Part shown: positions 18,991-30,198 of the stretch, piece by piece
Layout: the number at the start of each line of letters is the position of its first letter
Numbering within the stretch: the stretch's first letter is position 1
Assembly (NCBI RefSeq): GCF_000299575.1
Contig: NZ_AMGO01000007.1
Coordinates: 248,001-312,000 of the forward strand
Direction of reading: 5' to 3'
Source: Oceaniovalibus guishaninsula JLT2003
GTDB lineage: Bacteria; Pseudomonadota; Alphaproteobacteria; Rhodobacterales; Rhodobacteraceae
Length of the DNA: 64,000 bases
Program-made: the position numbers and the translations under genes
The notes under the pieces: model-generated
Told to the model about the DNA's origin: nothing
Database searches by the model: none
What the model saw: only the letters and a program-made list of their open reading frames with translations

Positions 18991-20613
18991 ATGACCGACG
19001 CCGCCCCGCCCGCCCCGTTCGTGCACGACCTGTTCGTCATAGGGGGCGGGGTGAACGGCACCGGCATCGCCCGCGACGCATCGGGCCGCGGCCTGACCGT
19101 CGCGCTGGCCGAGATGGGCGATCTGGCGCAGGCCACGTCCAGCGCATCCACCAAGCTGTTCCACGGCGGCCTGCGCTATCTGGAATTCTTCGAGATCGGG
19201 CTGGTGAAGAAGGCGCTGGTCGAGCGCGAGACGCTGCTGGAAGCGATGCCGCATATCAGCTGGCCGATGCGCTTCGTGCTGCCCTACAGCCCCGACATGC
19301 GGTTCGAGGGCGATACGCCGACCTCGCGGCTGCTGGGCTGGACGATGCCGTGGATGAAGGGCCGCAGGCCCGGCTGGCTGGTGCGGTTCGGCCTGTTGCT
19401 TTACGACACGCTGGGCGGGCGGAAATACCTGCCGGGCACCGCGACGCTGCGGCTGGCGGGCACGCCCGAAGGCGCGCCGTTGCAGGACCGGTTCGCCAAG
19501 GCGTGGGAATATTCCGATTGCTGGGTCGAGGATGCGCGCCTGGTGGCGCTGAACGCGCGCGACGCGGCCGAACGCGGCGCGCGGATCATGGTGCGCGCCC
19601 GCGTCACCGCCGCCGAGCGCGCGGGCGATCACTGGCGCGTCACGGTCGAGCACGAGAGCGGCGCGCAGGAGGAGATCCTGGCGCGCGGCCTGATCAATGC
19701 CGGCGGGCCGTGGGTCGAGACCGTGCTGCGCGGCGCGCTGCGGCGCAACACGTCCGAAGGCGTGCGGCTGGTGCGGGGCAGCCACATCGTCACGCGGCGG
19801 CTTTTCGATCACGACAAGGCCTATTTCTTTCAGGGCGAGGACGGGCGGATCATCTTCGCCATTCCCTATGAGGGCGATTTCACGCTGATCGGCACCACCG
19901 ACAAGGACCACGGCGACGATCCGTCGCGCCCGGCCGTCTGCACCGACGAGGAGGCCGATTACCTGTGCCGTTTCGCCAGCGGCTATCTGAAACGTCCGGT
20001 CACGCGCGCAGATGTCGTCTGGACCTATTCCGGCGTGCGGCCGCTTTACGACGACGGGGCCAAATCGGCGACGGCGGCGACGCGGGACTATGTGCTCAGC
20101 CTCGATGCGGGGCCGGCGACCGATGGCGGCGCGGGCAGCGAGCCGCCGCTACTGAGCGTCTTCGGCGGCAAGATCACCACCTATCGCAAGCTGGCCGAAC
20201 AGGCGCTGGCCCGGCTGCGGCCGTTCTATCCGGCCATGACGGGCGACTGGACCGCCGGTGTCGCCTTGCCCGGCGGCGATTTCGAGGTGCAGGGCGGATA
20301 CGACCGGCTGGTGGGCGAACTGAAGGCGGCGCATCCGTTTCTGGAGGACGCCCATACAAGGCGGCTGGTGCGCGCCTATGGCACCGATGCCGCGCGGATC
20401 TGCGAAGGGGCTGTCCGGCCCGAGGATCTGGGACGCCGCTTCATGCCGCTGCTGACCGAGGCCGAGGTGCGCTGGCTGATGCGTCATGAATTCGCCCGCA
20501 CCGCCGAGGATGTCGTCTGGCGCCGCACCAAGCTGGGCCTGCGCATGGACGAGGGGCAGATCGCGGCGCTGGAACGGTGGATGCAGGGCGCCATGGCGAT
20601 GGCGGCGGAATAG
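18991..20613 (+). CDS. glpD: glycerol-3-phosphate dehydrogenase (aerobic)
   Basis: FAD-dependent membrane-associated enzyme oxidising glycerol-3-phosphate to dihydroxyacetone phosphate and feeding electrons to ubiquinone. It is 540 aa. The N-terminus has the Rossmann motif V-I-G-G-G-V-N-G-T-G-I-A-R-D, followed by T-S-S-A-S-T-K-L-F-H-G-G-L-R-Y-L (family signature); G-T-T-D-K-D and S-V-F-G-G-K-I-T-T-Y-R-K-L-A-E are further conserved blocks. AAAGGA upstream marks the start. It is 101 bp from glpK and likely cotranscribed. No glpF or glpR is adjacent. Confidence 0.95.
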   Translation: MTDAAPPAPFVHDLFVIGGGVNGTGIARDASGRGLTVALAEMGDLAQATSSASTKLFHGGLRYLEFFEIGLVKKALVERETLLEAMPHISWPMRFVLPYSPDMRFEGDTPTSRLLGWTMPWMKGRRPGWLVRFGLLLYDTLGGRKYLPGTATLRLAGTPEGAPLQDRFAKAWEYSDCWVEDARLVALNARDAAERGARIMVRARVTAAERAGDHWRVTVEHESGAQEEILARGLINAGGPWVETVLRGALRRNTSEGVRLVRGSHIVTRRLFDHDKAYFFQGEDGRIIFAIPYEGDFTLIGTTDKDHGDDPSRPAVCTDEEADYLCRFASGYLKRPVTRADVVWTYSGVRPLYDDGAKSATAATRDYVLSLDAGPATDGGAGSEPPLLSVFGGKITTYRKLAEQALARLRPFYPAMTGDWTAGVALPGGDFEVQGGYDRLVGELKAAHPFLEDAHTRRLVRAYGTDAARICEGAVRPEDLGRRFMPLLTEAEVRWLMRHEFARTAEDVVWRRTKLGLRMDEGQIAALERWMQGAMAMAAE

Positions 20614-20614
20614 C

Positions 20615-20639
20615 CTTTCATCTTTCCACAAATACCCAT
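20615..20639 (+). repeat. 25-bp intergenic repeat element, copy 1
   Basis: Directly after the glpD stop: CTTTCATCTTTC, then CACAAATACCCAT (25 bases). A second copy with 22 of 25 identical positions lies at 51570-51594. Sequences of this type recur after genes in Rhodobacteraceae genomes as far as I recall; the function is not known to me. Confidence 0.5.
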
Positions 20640-20714
20640 CCCCGGCAGATGCCCCGCGGCGGGGGTTGAGGTCGGGCGCGGGCCCCGTCACTCTGCGGGG
20701 CAAAAGGGGGGATC

Positions 20715-22208
<1,494 letters not shown>

Positions 22209-22327
22209 TGCCGCGCCCCGCTTGCGCAACCGGCGCGAGTGCACATCTTGCGGCCACGGGCGGGCGACACTAAGACTCTGGCAACCGCCGTGTGGTATCC
22301 CCCGTGCCGGCGAAACCGAGGCAAGAG

Positions 22328-22951
22328 ATGCACAATCCGACAGACTATTTCACCGCGAATCTCGTGCCGATGGTGGTCGAACAGACCAGCCGGGGCGAAC
22401 GCGCCTATGACATCTTCAGCCGTCTGCTGAAGGAACGGATCATCTTCGTTAACGGCCCGATCCATGACGGCATGAGCCAGTTGATCGTGGCGCAGCTTCT
22501 GCATCTGGAAGCGGAGAATCCGAAAAAGGAAATCTCGATGTACATCAACAGCCCCGGCGGAAGCGTCGTGGCGGGGATGAGCATCTATGACACGATGCAG
22601 TATATCCGGCCCAAGGTCAGCACGCTGGTCTGCGGGCTGGCGGCGTCGATGGGGTCGGTGATCGCCGTGGGCGGCGAGAAGGGGATGCGGTTCGCGCTGC
22701 CCAATGCCGAGTTTCTGGTGCACCAGCCCTCGGGCGGGGCGCAGGGCACGGCGGCGGACATCCTGATTTCGGCCAAGTCGATCGAGAACACGCGCGAACG
22801 GATGTATCGGCTTTACGTCAAGCATACAGGTCAGGATTACGAAGAAGTGCAGCGCGCGCTGGACCGCGACAAGTGGATGATGCCCGAAGAGGCGCTGGAA
22901 TGGGGCCATATCGACCAGATCGTCGAGAACCGCCCCCGGACCGAGGACTAG
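22328..22951 (+). CDS. clpP: ATP-dependent Clp protease proteolytic subunit
   Basis: Serine peptidase forming the double heptameric chamber of ClpXP. 207 aa. The catalytic triad is Ser107 in G-L-A-A-S-M-G, His132 in V-H-Q-P-S-G-G, and an Asp in A-L-D-R-D. Oxyanion and handle elements (S-P-G-G-S-V-V-A-G) are conserved. The start at 22328 (M-H-N-P-T-D-Y-F) is preferred to an ATG 12 codons upstream because it matches the family; GCAAGAG precedes it. The ATPase partner clpX follows 160 bp downstream. Confidence 0.96.
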   Translation: MHNPTDYFTANLVPMVVEQTSRGERAYDIFSRLLKERIIFVNGPIHDGMSQLIVAQLLHLEAENPKKEISMYINSPGGSVVAGMSIYDTMQYIRPKVSTLVCGLAASMGSVIAVGGEKGMRFALPNAEFLVHQPSGGAQGTAADILISAKSIENTRERMYRLYVKHTGQDYEEVQRALDRDKWMMPEEALEWGHIDQIVENRPRTED

Positions 22952-23111
22952 ACGCCCTTTCGCCGCTCGCAGGGATGTGGTCGGCGGACAGGGGATTTGC
23001 GATTGCGGCGGGAAAAGCGCTTCCCTACGTTAAGGAACAGGCAGACCGCAGGGTCCGGCAACCGGCCGCACCCGCCAGGGAGAGGGGCCATGCGCCCCCG
23101 AAGGACAAGCG

Positions 23112-24374
23112 ATGGCGAGCAATTCGGGCGACAGCAAGAACACCCTTTACTGTTCCTTCTGCGGCAAGAGCCAGCACGAGGTTCGCAAGCTGATCGCGGG
23201 GCCGACGGTGTTCATCTGCGACGAATGCGTCGAGCTTTGCATGGACATCATCCGCGAGGAAACCAAGGCGACCGGCATCAAGTCGGGCGACGGCGTGCCG
23301 ACCCCGCGCGAAATCTGCGACGTGCTGGACGATTACGTGATCGGCCAGATGCACGCCAAGCGGGTTCTGTCGGTGGCGGTTCACAACCATTACAAGCGGC
23401 TGAACCAGGCGGGCAAGTCGGACATCGAACTGGCCAAGTCGAACATCCTGCTGATCGGGCCGACCGGCTGCGGCAAGACCTTGCTGGCGCAGACGCTGGC
23501 GCGGATCTTGGACGTGCCGTTCACGATGGCGGACGCCACCACGCTGACCGAGGCGGGCTATGTCGGCGAGGATGTGGAGAACATCATCCTCAAGCTGTTG
23601 CAGGCCAGCGAATACAACGTGGAACGCGCCCAGCGCGGCATCGTCTATATCGACGAGGTCGACAAGATCACGCGCAAGTCGGACAATCCGTCGATCACCC
23701 GCGACGTGTCGGGCGAGGGCGTGCAGCAGGCGCTGCTGAAGATCATGGAGGGCACGGTCGCCAGCGTTCCGCCGCAGGGCGGGCGCAAGCATCCGCAGCA
23801 GGAATTCCTGCAAGTCGATACGACGAACATCCTGTTCGTCTGCGGCGGCGCCTTCGCGGGGCTGGACCGGATCATCGCGCAGCGCGGCAAGGGCAGCTCG
23901 ATGGGGTTCGGCGCCGAGGTGAAGGCCCCCGACGAGAAGTCCATCGGCGACTTCTTCAAGGAGCTGGAGCCGGAGGATCTGCTGAAATTCGGGCTGATCC
24001 CCGAATTCGTCGGCCGTCTGCCAGTGATCGCCACGCTGGAAGATCTGGACGAGGACGCGCTGGTGACGATCCTGACCAAGCCGAAGAACGCGCTGGTCAA
24101 GCAATACCAGCGCCTGTTCGAGCTGGAGGATACCAAGCTGACCTTTACCGAGGATGCGCTGACGGCCATCGCCAAGCGGGCCATCCAGCGCAAGACCGGC
24201 GCGCGCGGCCTGCGGTCGATCATGGAGGATATCCTGCTCGATACCATGTTCGAGCTGCCCGGCCAGACCAGCGTCGAGGAGGTCGTGGTGAATGTCGAGG
24301 CGGTCACGAGCGACGCCAAGCCGCTGCTGATCCATTCGGAAAAGTCGCAGAAGGGCGCGGCGACGGCGGGCTGA
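23112..24374 (+). CDS. clpX: ATP-dependent Clp protease ATP-binding subunit ClpX
   Basis: AAA+ unfoldase that feeds substrates to ClpP. 420 aa. An N-terminal zinc-binding domain has C14-x2-C17 and C36-x2-C39. Walker A is G-P-T-G-C-G-K-T (116-123), Walker B is [10 protein letters not shown], and [10 protein letters not shown] is the substrate pore/RKH region. GAAGGA lies before the ATG. The stop codon lies within a run of 11-bp tandem repeats. In alphaproteobacteria ClpXP is central to cell-cycle proteolysis. Confidence 0.97.
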   Translation: MASNSGDSKNTLYCSFCGKSQHEVRKLIAGPTVFICDECVELCMDIIREETKATGIKSGDGVPTPREICDVLDDYVIGQMHAKRVLSVAVHNHYKRLNQAGKSDIELAKSNILLIGPTGCGKTLLAQTLARILDVPFTMADATTLTEAGYVGEDVENIILKLLQASEYNVERAQRGIVYIDEVDKITRKSDNPSITRDVSGEGVQQALLKIMEGTVASVPPQGGRKHPQQEFLQVDTTNILFVCGGAFAGLDRIIAQRGKGSSMGFGAEVKAPDEKSIGDFFKELEPEDLLKFGLIPEFVGRLPVIATLEDLDEDALVTILTKPKNALVKQYQRLFELEDTKLTFTEDALTAIAKRAIQRKTGARGLRSIMEDILLDTMFELPGQTSVEEVVVNVEAVTSDAKPLLIHSEKSQKGAATAG

Positions 24375-24410
24375 CGGCTGACTGACGGCTGACTGACCGC
24401 TGACTGACGG
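24371..24410 (+). repeat. 11-bp tandem repeat overlapping the clpX stop
   Basis: Units CTGACGGCTGA (24371-24381), CTGACGGCTGA (24382-24392), CTGACCGCTGA (24393-24403) and a partial CTGACGG. The clpX TGA is within the first unit, so expansion adds further TGA triplets without altering ClpX. Confidence 0.85.
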
Positions 24411-24444
24411 GGGGGCGGTCGCTTCGGCCCGGCTGGCGACGGCG

Positions 24445-25317
24445 TCACGCTCGGCGTTTGGCGGGCCGGTCCGGCAGGGTATGGCCGTCGGCCCAGGCCC
24501 GCGCCGCGGCGAGATCGTCCCTGTCCTCGCAGTCTTTCATACGGCGTCCCAGCAGGATTAGCCCCTGATGAAGCTGGGCGATGTGGGGGTCTGCGTCGTG
24601 AGCCGCCGGATTGCGGTTGTCCAGCAGGCGACAGATGGCCTTGACGGTATCGGCGAAGTTCAGCGCCGGATCGTCCGGCACGAAAACGCCGGGCAAGGGC
24701 GATGCCGTCAGTTTCACCGCGACCCCGCACAGGTCCGGGCCGAGCGGCGCGATATGACGCAAGGTGCTGTCCGGGTCGGAGCGGTCCTTTCGCACCAGCG
24801 CGTGATAGCGGGCGGCGAAGCTGCGCATCGTGGTGGTCGTCTGAAGGATGTCCAGGATGAAGCTGACCGCGAGCGTCAGCACGACCATGCCGTTCACCGC
24901 CGCCACCATCGACAGGACATCCCACCAGCCGTTCGTGACCTTGGCCGTCGATGCCCCCAGCGTGGACAGGGCCGAGCCGGTGAACGCGACGGTCTGCACC
25001 AGATTGGCGGGGTCGCCCGACTGCGCCGAGACAAGCGAGGCGCCGGCCAGATACATCAGCGTATAGCCGAGCAGGTGCAGCGCGATCCACGTTCCGGCGA
25101 TCGCGGTCAGGATGCCGGGACCGAGAAGGCCGCGCAGCGACGGCCTGCCGCGCCGTTCGGCCGCGATGACGAGGCGTCCCCCGGTCTTCCACAACGCGCG
25201 GGCAATGCGGTGGCTGATGAAGCCCAGCCCGTCCAGACTGATCGTGGTGCGCAGGAAATCGAAGAAGGCGAACGCCACGGTCAGGGCGCCGAGCGCGAAG
25301 ACGAGGACTTCGATCAT
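24445..25317 (-). CDS. two-TM-channel-like membrane protein with degenerate selectivity filter
   Basis: A 290-aa inner membrane protein. Hydrophobic helices lie at about residues 3-20, 68-92 and 133-157. The segment between the last two, [16 protein letters not shown] (111-126), followed by a long helix, has the layout of a potassium-channel pore helix, filter and inner helix. The expected T-x-G-[YF]-G filter reads T-L-G-A-S, so selectivity is doubtful. A soluble C-terminal region of about 130 residues has no domain I recognise. It is convergent with clpX and divergent from the NDUFA12-like gene. Assignment rests on topology only. Confidence 0.55.
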   Translation of the reverse strand: MIEVLVFALGALTVAFAFFDFLRTTISLDGLGFISHRIARALWKTGGRLVIAAERRGRPSLRGLLGPGILTAIAGTWIALHLLGYTLMYLAGASLVSAQSGDPANLVQTVAFTGSALSTLGASTAKVTNGWWDVLSMVAAVNGMVVLTLAVSFILDILQTTTTMRSFAARYHALVRKDRSDPDSTLRHIAPLGPDLCGVAVKLTASPLPGVFVPDDPALNFADTVKAICRLLDNRNPAAHDADPHIAQLHQGLILLGRRMKDCEDRDDLAAARAWADGHTLPDRPAKRRA

Positions 25318-25455
25318 GCGTCAGAATTTCCGGCTGCCGTCCTTACGGGGGCTTGAACGGCGCGGCGGGCGCGATGTTCCGGTCGCGCGGGGGTGGCGGG
25401 ACTGGACGCGGGGCGCGCGATCGGCCATATCCGGCGCAACCGACCGGAGGCCGAG

Positions 25456-25839
25456 ATGGGTATTCTGCACAAGCTGCTGGGCGCGGTGACCTGGTGGAAC
25501 GGCGCGACGCTGAACACGCGGCTGTGGTCCTGGCGCAAGGGCACGCGCGTCGGCGAGGACGAGATGGGCAACACCTTCTATCAGACGAAGGACGGACAGC
25601 GGCGCTGGGTCATCTATAACGGTCTGTCCGAGGCCAGCCGCATCGGTCCCGAATGGCACGGCTGGCTGCACCATACCTGGGACGAGCCGCCGACGACGGC
25701 GCCGGTGCTGCGCAAGGCGTGGGAAAAGCCGCATCTGCCGAACCTGACGGGGACGGATCTGGCCTATGCGCCCGAGGGATCGCTGCGCCGCGTCGATCCG
25801 GTCGTTCGCAAGGATTACGAGGCGTGGACGCCCGAATGA
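25456..25839 (+). CDS. NDUFA12-family complex I accessory subunit
   Basis: A 127-aa homologue of mitochondrial NDUFA12 (B17.2), an accessory subunit retained in alphaproteobacterial NADH:ubiquinone oxidoreductase. Typical features are W-W-N-G-A-T-L-N-T, a G[10 protein letters not shown] block, R-R-W-V-I-Y-N-G, and [10 protein letters not shown]. It starts at 25456 with CGGAGG upstream. Its stop overlaps the start of the DUF2155 gene (ATGA), so they are translationally coupled. The core nuo genes are not in this window. Confidence 0.88.
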   Translation: MGILHKLLGAVTWWNGATLNTRLWSWRKGTRVGEDEMGNTFYQTKDGQRRWVIYNGLSEASRIGPEWHGWLHHTWDEPPTTAPVLRKAWEKPHLPNLTGTDLAYAPEGSLRRVDPVVRKDYEAWTPE

Positions 25840-26273
25840 TCCGCGCGCTGGCCGCATCGCTGGCGCTGGGCGGCCTGCTGGCTTTGCCGGCGGGGGCGCA
25901 GCAATACGACGACGAACCGGACGAGAACGCGCCGCCGGTCCAGATCTTTCCCGATGTCGATGCCGCGGTGGCCGGGCAGGTGGCCGAGGCGCCCGCGGCG
26001 ATCCTGCGCGGGCTGGACAAGCGGGTGGGCGACGTGACGGATCTGGCGCTGGCCAAGGGCGACACGGTGGCGCTGGGCCGGTTGCAGGTGACGCTGGGCG
26101 AATGCCGCTATCCGCGCGACAACCCGTCGGGCGACGCATTCGCCTATCTGGTGATCCGGCAGGCGGGCGAGGACCGGCCGGTATTCCAGGGATGGATGAT
26201 CGCGTCGGCCCCGGCGCTGAGCGCGCTGGAGCATCCGCGCTATGACATCTGGGTCATGCGCTGCACCACCTGA
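25836..26273 (+). CDS. DUF2155 exported protein
   Basis: A 145-aa secreted protein of DUF2155, a family found in alphaproteobacteria with unknown function. Residues 1-21 are a signal peptide ending in P-A-G-A. The domain includes [18 protein letters not shown] and C-terminal [12 protein letters not shown], with two Cys that could pair. Its ATG overlaps the NDUFA12 stop (ATGA). Its last 34 bp overlap the end of aat on the other strand. The conserved neighbourhood suggests an envelope role, but none is demonstrated. Confidence 0.82.
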   Translation: MIRALAASLALGGLLALPAGAQQYDDEPDENAPPVQIFPDVDAAVAGQVAEAPAAILRGLDKRVGDVTDLALAKGDTVALGRLQVTLGECRYPRDNPSGDAFAYLVIRQAGEDRPVFQGWMIASAPALSALEHPRYDIWVMRCTT

Positions 26274-26875
26274 CAGGCGGGCGGCAGCGGGCCGGGAAGG
26301 ATGGAGACGGGCAGGGCCAGCGCGCGCGAAAGGCGGCGGCGGTATTCGGCGCGGGGAATCTCGACCGCCCCGAGACTGGCCAGATGCGGAGTCAGGAACT
26401 GCGTGTCGAACAGCGCGAAACCCGACCGGCACAGCAGGTCGACCAGCCAGACCAGCGCCGCCTTGGACGCGTCGGTGCGGCGCGAGAACATCGATTCGCC
26501 GAAGAACGCGCCGCCCTGCGCGATGCCGAAGATGCCGCCCGCCAGCGCGCCGTCCTGCCAGATTTCGACGGAATGGGCGTGGCCGTCGCGCGCGAGCGCC
26601 AGATAGAGGTCGGCCAGCGGCGCGTTGATCCATGTTTCGTCCCGGTCCGCGCAGCCGGCGAGGGTGCCGGCGAAATCGCCGTTCAGCGTCGCGGTGAAGC
26701 TGCCGCGGCGCAACCGGCGGCGCAGGCTGCGCGACAGATGCAGGTTGTCGAGCGGCACGATGCCCCGGCGGCGCGGATCGACCCAGAACAGGTTGGGATC
26801 GTCGCGCGCCTCGGCCATCGGAAAGATGCCCTGGGCATAGGCCCGCAGCAGATGCGCGGGCCCCAGCGGCATCAT
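26240..26875 (-). CDS. aat: leucyl/phenylalanyl-tRNA-protein transferase
   Basis: Adds Leu or Phe from aminoacyl-tRNA to N-terminal Arg/Lys of proteins, marking them for Clp proteases (N-degron pathway); cytosolic. 211 aa. Motifs include [27 protein letters not shown]-x-H-A-H-S-V-E-I-W, and [16 protein letters not shown]. The start at 26875 is chosen because its ATG overlaps the accC stop (ATGA), implying translational coupling; a second ATG follows directly. Confidence 0.94.
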   Translation of the reverse strand: MMPLGPAHLLRAYAQGIFPMAEARDDPNLFWVDPRRRGIVPLDNLHLSRSLRRRLRRGSFTATLNGDFAGTLAGCADRDETWINAPLADLYLALARDGHAHSVEIWQDGALAGGIFGIAQGGAFFGESMFSRRTDASKAALVWLVDLLCRSGFALFDTQFLTPHLASLGAVEIPRAEYRRRLSRALALPVSILPGPLPPACQVVQRMTQMS

Positions 26876-28218
26876 TGCAGATGCGTCTGCAACCAATGTT
26901 CGAGCCAGTGGATGTCGTAATCGCCGCGCAGGATCGCCGGATCGTCCAGCAGCGCGGCGAAAAGCGGCAGCGTGGTATCGACGCCATCGACGATCAGCTC
27001 GCCCAGCGCGCGGGACAGGCGGGCCAGCGCCTCGGGGCGGTCGCGGCCGTGCACGATCAGCTTGCCGATCAGGCTGTCGTAATAGGGCGGGATGCGATAG
27101 CCGTCGTAAAGCGCGCTGTCCATCCGCACGCCAAGGCCGCCCGGCGCGTGATACTGGCTGATGCGGCCCGGCGAGGGCGAGAATTTCGGCAGTTTCTCGG
27201 CGTTGATCCGCACCTCGATGGCATGGCCGTTCAGCGTCAGGTCGTCCTGCGTGAAGGACATCGGCAGGCCGGCGGCGACGCGGATCTGTTCGCGCACCAG
27301 ATCGACGCCGAACACCGCCTCGGTCACGGGGTGTTCGACCTGAAGGCGGGTATTCATCTCGATGAAATAGAATTCCCCGTCTTCATAGAGAAATTCGATG
27401 GTGCCGGCGCCCGAATAGCCGATGCGCGCCACGGCGTCGGCGCAGGTGGCGCCGATGCGGGCGCGCTGTTCGGGGGTGATCGAGGGGCCGGGCGCTTCTT
27501 CCAGCACCTTCTGGTGCCGCCGCTGAAGCGAGCAGTCGCGTTCGCCCAGATGCACCGCGCGGCCCTTGCCGTCGCCGAAAACCTGAACCTCGATGTGGCG
27601 GGGGGCGCCGAGGTATTTCTCGATATAGACCTCGTCGTTGCCGAAGGCGGCCTTGGCCTCGGCCCGCGCGGTCTGGAAGGCGCTTTCCATCTCGTCCGCG
27701 GTGCGGGCCAGCTTCATGCCGCGCCCGCCGCCGCCCGCCGTCGCCTTGACGATGACCGGATAGCCGATGTCGGCGCCGATGCGCCGCGCGGCGTCGAGGT
27801 CGGGCACGCCGCCCTCGCTGCCCGGAACGCAAGGCACGCCCAGCTTGCGCATCGTGTCCTTGGCGGTGATCTTGTCGCCCATGATGCGGATATGTTCGGC
27901 CGAGGGGCCGATGAAGGTCAGCTGGTGATCCTCGACGATCTGCACAAAGCTGGCGTTTTCGGACAGGAAGCCGTAGCCGGGATGGATGGCCTGCGCGCCC
28001 GTTATCTCGCATGCCGAGATGATGGCGGGGAAGGACAGATAGCTTTGCGCGGCGGGCGCGGGACCGATGCAGACCGATTCGTCGGCCATGCGGACATGCA
28101 TCGCATCGGCGTCGGCGGTGGAATGGACGGCGACGCTGCGGATACCCATTTCGCGCGCGGCGCGGATGACGCGCAACGCGATCTCGCCTCGATTGGCGAC
28201 CAGGATCTTGTCGAACAT
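26872..28218 (-). CDS. accC: acetyl-CoA carboxylase, biotin carboxylase subunit
   Basis: ATP-dependent carboxylation of biotin on AccB, the first half-reaction of malonyl-CoA synthesis. 448 aa, normal. N-terminal [14 protein letters not shown]-grasp glycine loop [14 protein letters not shown]; and the active-site block [15 protein letters not shown]. It begins five bases after accB and overlaps aat at its end. Confidence 0.97.
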   Translation of the reverse strand: MFDKILVANRGEIALRVIRAAREMGIRSVAVHSTADADAMHVRMADESVCIGPAPAAQSYLSFPAIISACEITGAQAIHPGYGFLSENASFVQIVEDHQLTFIGPSAEHIRIMGDKITAKDTMRKLGVPCVPGSEGGVPDLDAARRIGADIGYPVIVKATAGGGGRGMKLARTADEMESAFQTARAEAKAAFGNDEVYIEKYLGAPRHIEVQVFGDGKGRAVHLGERDCSLQRRHQKVLEEAPGPSITPEQRARIGATCADAVARIGYSGAGTIEFLYEDGEFYFIEMNTRLQVEHPVTEAVFGVDLVREQIRVAAGLPMSFTQDDLTLNGHAIEVRINAEKLPKFSPSPGRISQYHAPGGLGVRMDSALYDGYRIPPYYDSLIGKLIVHGRDRPEALARLSRALGELIVDGVDTTLPLFAALLDDPAILRGDYDIHWLEHWLQTHLQ

Positions 28219-28223
28219 GCGGC

Positions 28224-28712
28224 CTACTCGACGATCATCAGGGGGGCGCCGAATTCGACCGGCGCGCCGTCCTCGATCAGGATGCGGCGCACGGTGCCGG
28301 CGCGGGGGGCGGGGATGTGGTTCATCGTCTTCATCGCCTCGACGATCATCAGGGTCTGGCCCTCGGCCACGGTATCGCCGGGCTTGACGAAGGCGGGCGC
28401 GCCGGGTTCGGGCGACATGTAGGCCGTGCCGACCATCGGCGAGGTGACGGCGCCGGGCAGCGCCGCCGGATCCTCGGTCGCCGGTCGGGGACGCGCGGCG
28501 GCGGCGGGCGCCTGCGGGGCCGCGGCGGGCAGGGCGGCGGGCGGCGGGGCCGGAGGCGCGACCGCGACGCCGCCGCGGCTGACGCGCACGTCGAGGCTGT
28601 CATCGGCGCCGTATTCCCGCTTGACGCGCAGTTCGGTCAGATCGTTCTCGCGCAGAAGCTCCGCCAGGGCCTGAATGAAGGCCACATCGGATTTGTGCGG
28701 GGTGTCGGTCAT
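28224..28712 (-). CDS. accB: acetyl-CoA carboxylase, biotin carboxyl carrier protein
   Basis: Biotin carrier of acetyl-CoA carboxylase. 162 aa. An N-terminal helical domain is followed by a Pro/Ala linker at about residues 52-82 and the biotinyl domain with V-E-A-M-K-T-M-N-H, whose Lys is biotinylated. It starts at 28712 and is followed closely by accC and aat. The region upstream is shared with the divergent preT gene. Confidence 0.95.
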   Translation of the reverse strand: MTDTPHKSDVAFIQALAELLRENDLTELRVKREYGADDSLDVRVSRGGVAVAPPAPPPAALPAAAPQAPAAAARPRPATEDPAALPGAVTSPMVGTAYMSPEPGAPAFVKPGDTVAEGQTLMIVEAMKTMNHIPAPRAGTVRRILIEDGAPVEFGAPLMIVE

Positions 28713-28790
28713 GCCATCCTCGTTCCAGCGCGTTGAACCGCCCGTATAGGGCAGGTGCCGCAAGGTGGAAAGTGGCATGGGCGGCGCGAA

Positions 28791-28808
28791 TTTTACCGTT
28801 TGATAAAA
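28791..28808. promoter_or_regulatory. candidate RutR-type operator upstream of preT
   Basis: TTTTACCGTTTGATAAAA, an imperfect dyad 46 bp before the preT ATG. Its inner 16 bases agree with the E. coli RutR consensus TTGACCANNTGGTCAA at 10 of 14 defined positions and have the same half-site spacing. It is weaker than the site at 33369 but sits at another promoter of the same pathway. Confidence 0.4.
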
Positions 28809-28854
28809 AGCCGGGCTGTGCAAGTCTGGCGCTATCAGCGGAGGAGCGAGGCCG

Positions 28855-30198
28855 ATGAACGATGCCAGCCGGATGCCGGGATTGCGGGCGGGACGCCTGA
28901 GCCCCGAGATCTATGCCCTGAACTTCTCGGACGCGTATCCGCCGCTGGACCGGCACGAGGCGCTGGTGGCGGCGGACCGATGCTATTTCTGCCACGACGC
29001 GCCCTGCGTGACCGCCTGCCCGACCGAGATCGACATTCCGCTGTTCATCCGCCAGATCGCCACCGGCACGCCCGAGGCCGCGGCGAAGACGATCTTCGAT
29101 CAGAACATCCTGGGCGGCATGTGCGCGCGCGTCTGCCCGACCGAGACCCTGTGCGAGGAAGCCTGCGTGCGCGAGCTGGCGGAAGGCAAGCCGGTGCGCA
29201 TCGGCGCGTTGCAACGCCATGCGACCGACACGCTGATGGCGCGCGGCGTGCATCCATTCGTGCGCGCGGCGCCGACGGGGCGGCAGGTGGCGGTGGTGGG
29301 CGCGGGGCCCGCCGGGCTGGCCTGCGCGCACCGGCTGGCGCTGCACGGTCACGCGGTGACGCTGTTCGAGGCGCGGCCCAAGGCGGGCGGGCTGAACGAA
29401 TACGGCATCGCCAGCTACAAGACCGTGGACGGCTTCGCGCAGGCCGAGGTGGAGTGGCTGATGCAAATCGGCGGCATCGGGATCGAGACCGGGCGGATGC
29501 TGGGGCGCGACCTGTCGCTGGAGACGCTGCGCGAAGAGTTCGACGCGGTGTTTCTGGGGCTGGGTCTGCCGGCCGCCTATGCGCTGGAGGGCGCGGCGCA
29601 GGCGGGCGTGCGCGCGGCGGTGGATTTCATCGCCGACCTGCGGCAGGCCGACGATCTGTCCGCGCTGCCCGTGGGGCGCGACGTGGTGGTGATCGGCGGC
29701 GGCATGACCGCCATCGACGCCGCCGTGCAGGCGCGCCTGCTGGGGGCCGAGCATGTCACCATCGTCTATCGGCGCGGGCCGGACCGGATGCCCGCCTCGG
29801 TCAAGGAGCAGCGGCACGCGACGGCCAGGGGCGTGCGCATCCTGCATAACGCGCAGCCGGTGGCGGTTCTGGGCGAGGGCCGTGCAACCGGCGTGGAGTT
29901 CGCGTATACTGCGGAAACGGACGGCAGGCTGGCCCCGACGGGCGAGACCTTCGTGCTGAAGGCCGACCAGGTGCTGCTGGCGATCGGCCAGTGGCTGGAA
30001 GACGCGCCGGACGGGCTGGAACGGGACGGCGCGCGGCTGCGCACCGATGCGCGCGGACGCACCACGATGGCGGGCGTCTGGGCGGGCGGCGATTGCGTGG
30101 CGGGCAATGCCGGACTGACCGTGGCGGCCGTGGCGCAGGGACGCGACGCGGCCGAGGATATTCACACCGCGCTGGGCGCGGGGAAGGACACCCGATGA
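28855..30198 (+). CDS. preT: NAD-dependent dihydropyrimidine dehydrogenase subunit PreT
   Basis: Flavin/iron-sulfur subunit that, with PreA, interconverts uracil/thymine and dihydropyrimidines; it carries the NAD(H) site. 447 aa, glutamate synthase small-subunit architecture. N-terminal Cys clusters C-Y-F-C-H-D-A-P-C-V-T-A-C-P and C-A-R-V-C-P-T-E-T-L-C-E-E-A-C bind iron-sulfur centres; G-A-G-P-A-G-L-A-C-A binds FAD and G-G-G-M-T-A-I-D-A binds the second nucleotide. GGAGGAG precedes the start. It leads the pathway operon; the next small gene overlaps its stop (ATGA) and preA follows. Confidence 0.92.
   Translation: MNDASRMPGLRAGRLSPEIYALNFSDAYPPLDRHEALVAADRCYFCHDAPCVTACPTEIDIPLFIRQIATGTPEAAAKTIFDQNILGGMCARVCPTETLCEEACVRELAEGKPVRIGALQRHATDTLMARGVHPFVRAAPTGRQVAVVGAGPAGLACAHRLALHGHAVTLFEARPKAGGLNEYGIASYKTVDGFAQAEVEWLMQIGGIGIETGRMLGRDLSLETLREEFDAVFLGLGLPAAYALEGAAQAGVRAAVDFIADLRQADDLSALPVGRDVVVIGGGMTAIDAAVQARLLGAEHVTIVYRRGPDRMPASVKEQRHATARGVRILHNAQPVAVLGEGRATGVEFAYTAETDGRLAPTGETFVLKADQVLLAIGQWLEDAPDGLERDGARLRTDARGRTTMAGVWAGGDCVAGNAGLTVAAVAQGRDAAEDIHTALGAGKDTR

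Noticed and set aside
22247-22274. Possible heat-shock promoter before clpP (CTTGCG ... CACTAAG)
   Set aside because: The -35-like CTTG is present but the -10 part fits the alphaproteobacterial RpoH consensus poorly, so it is not listed as a feature.
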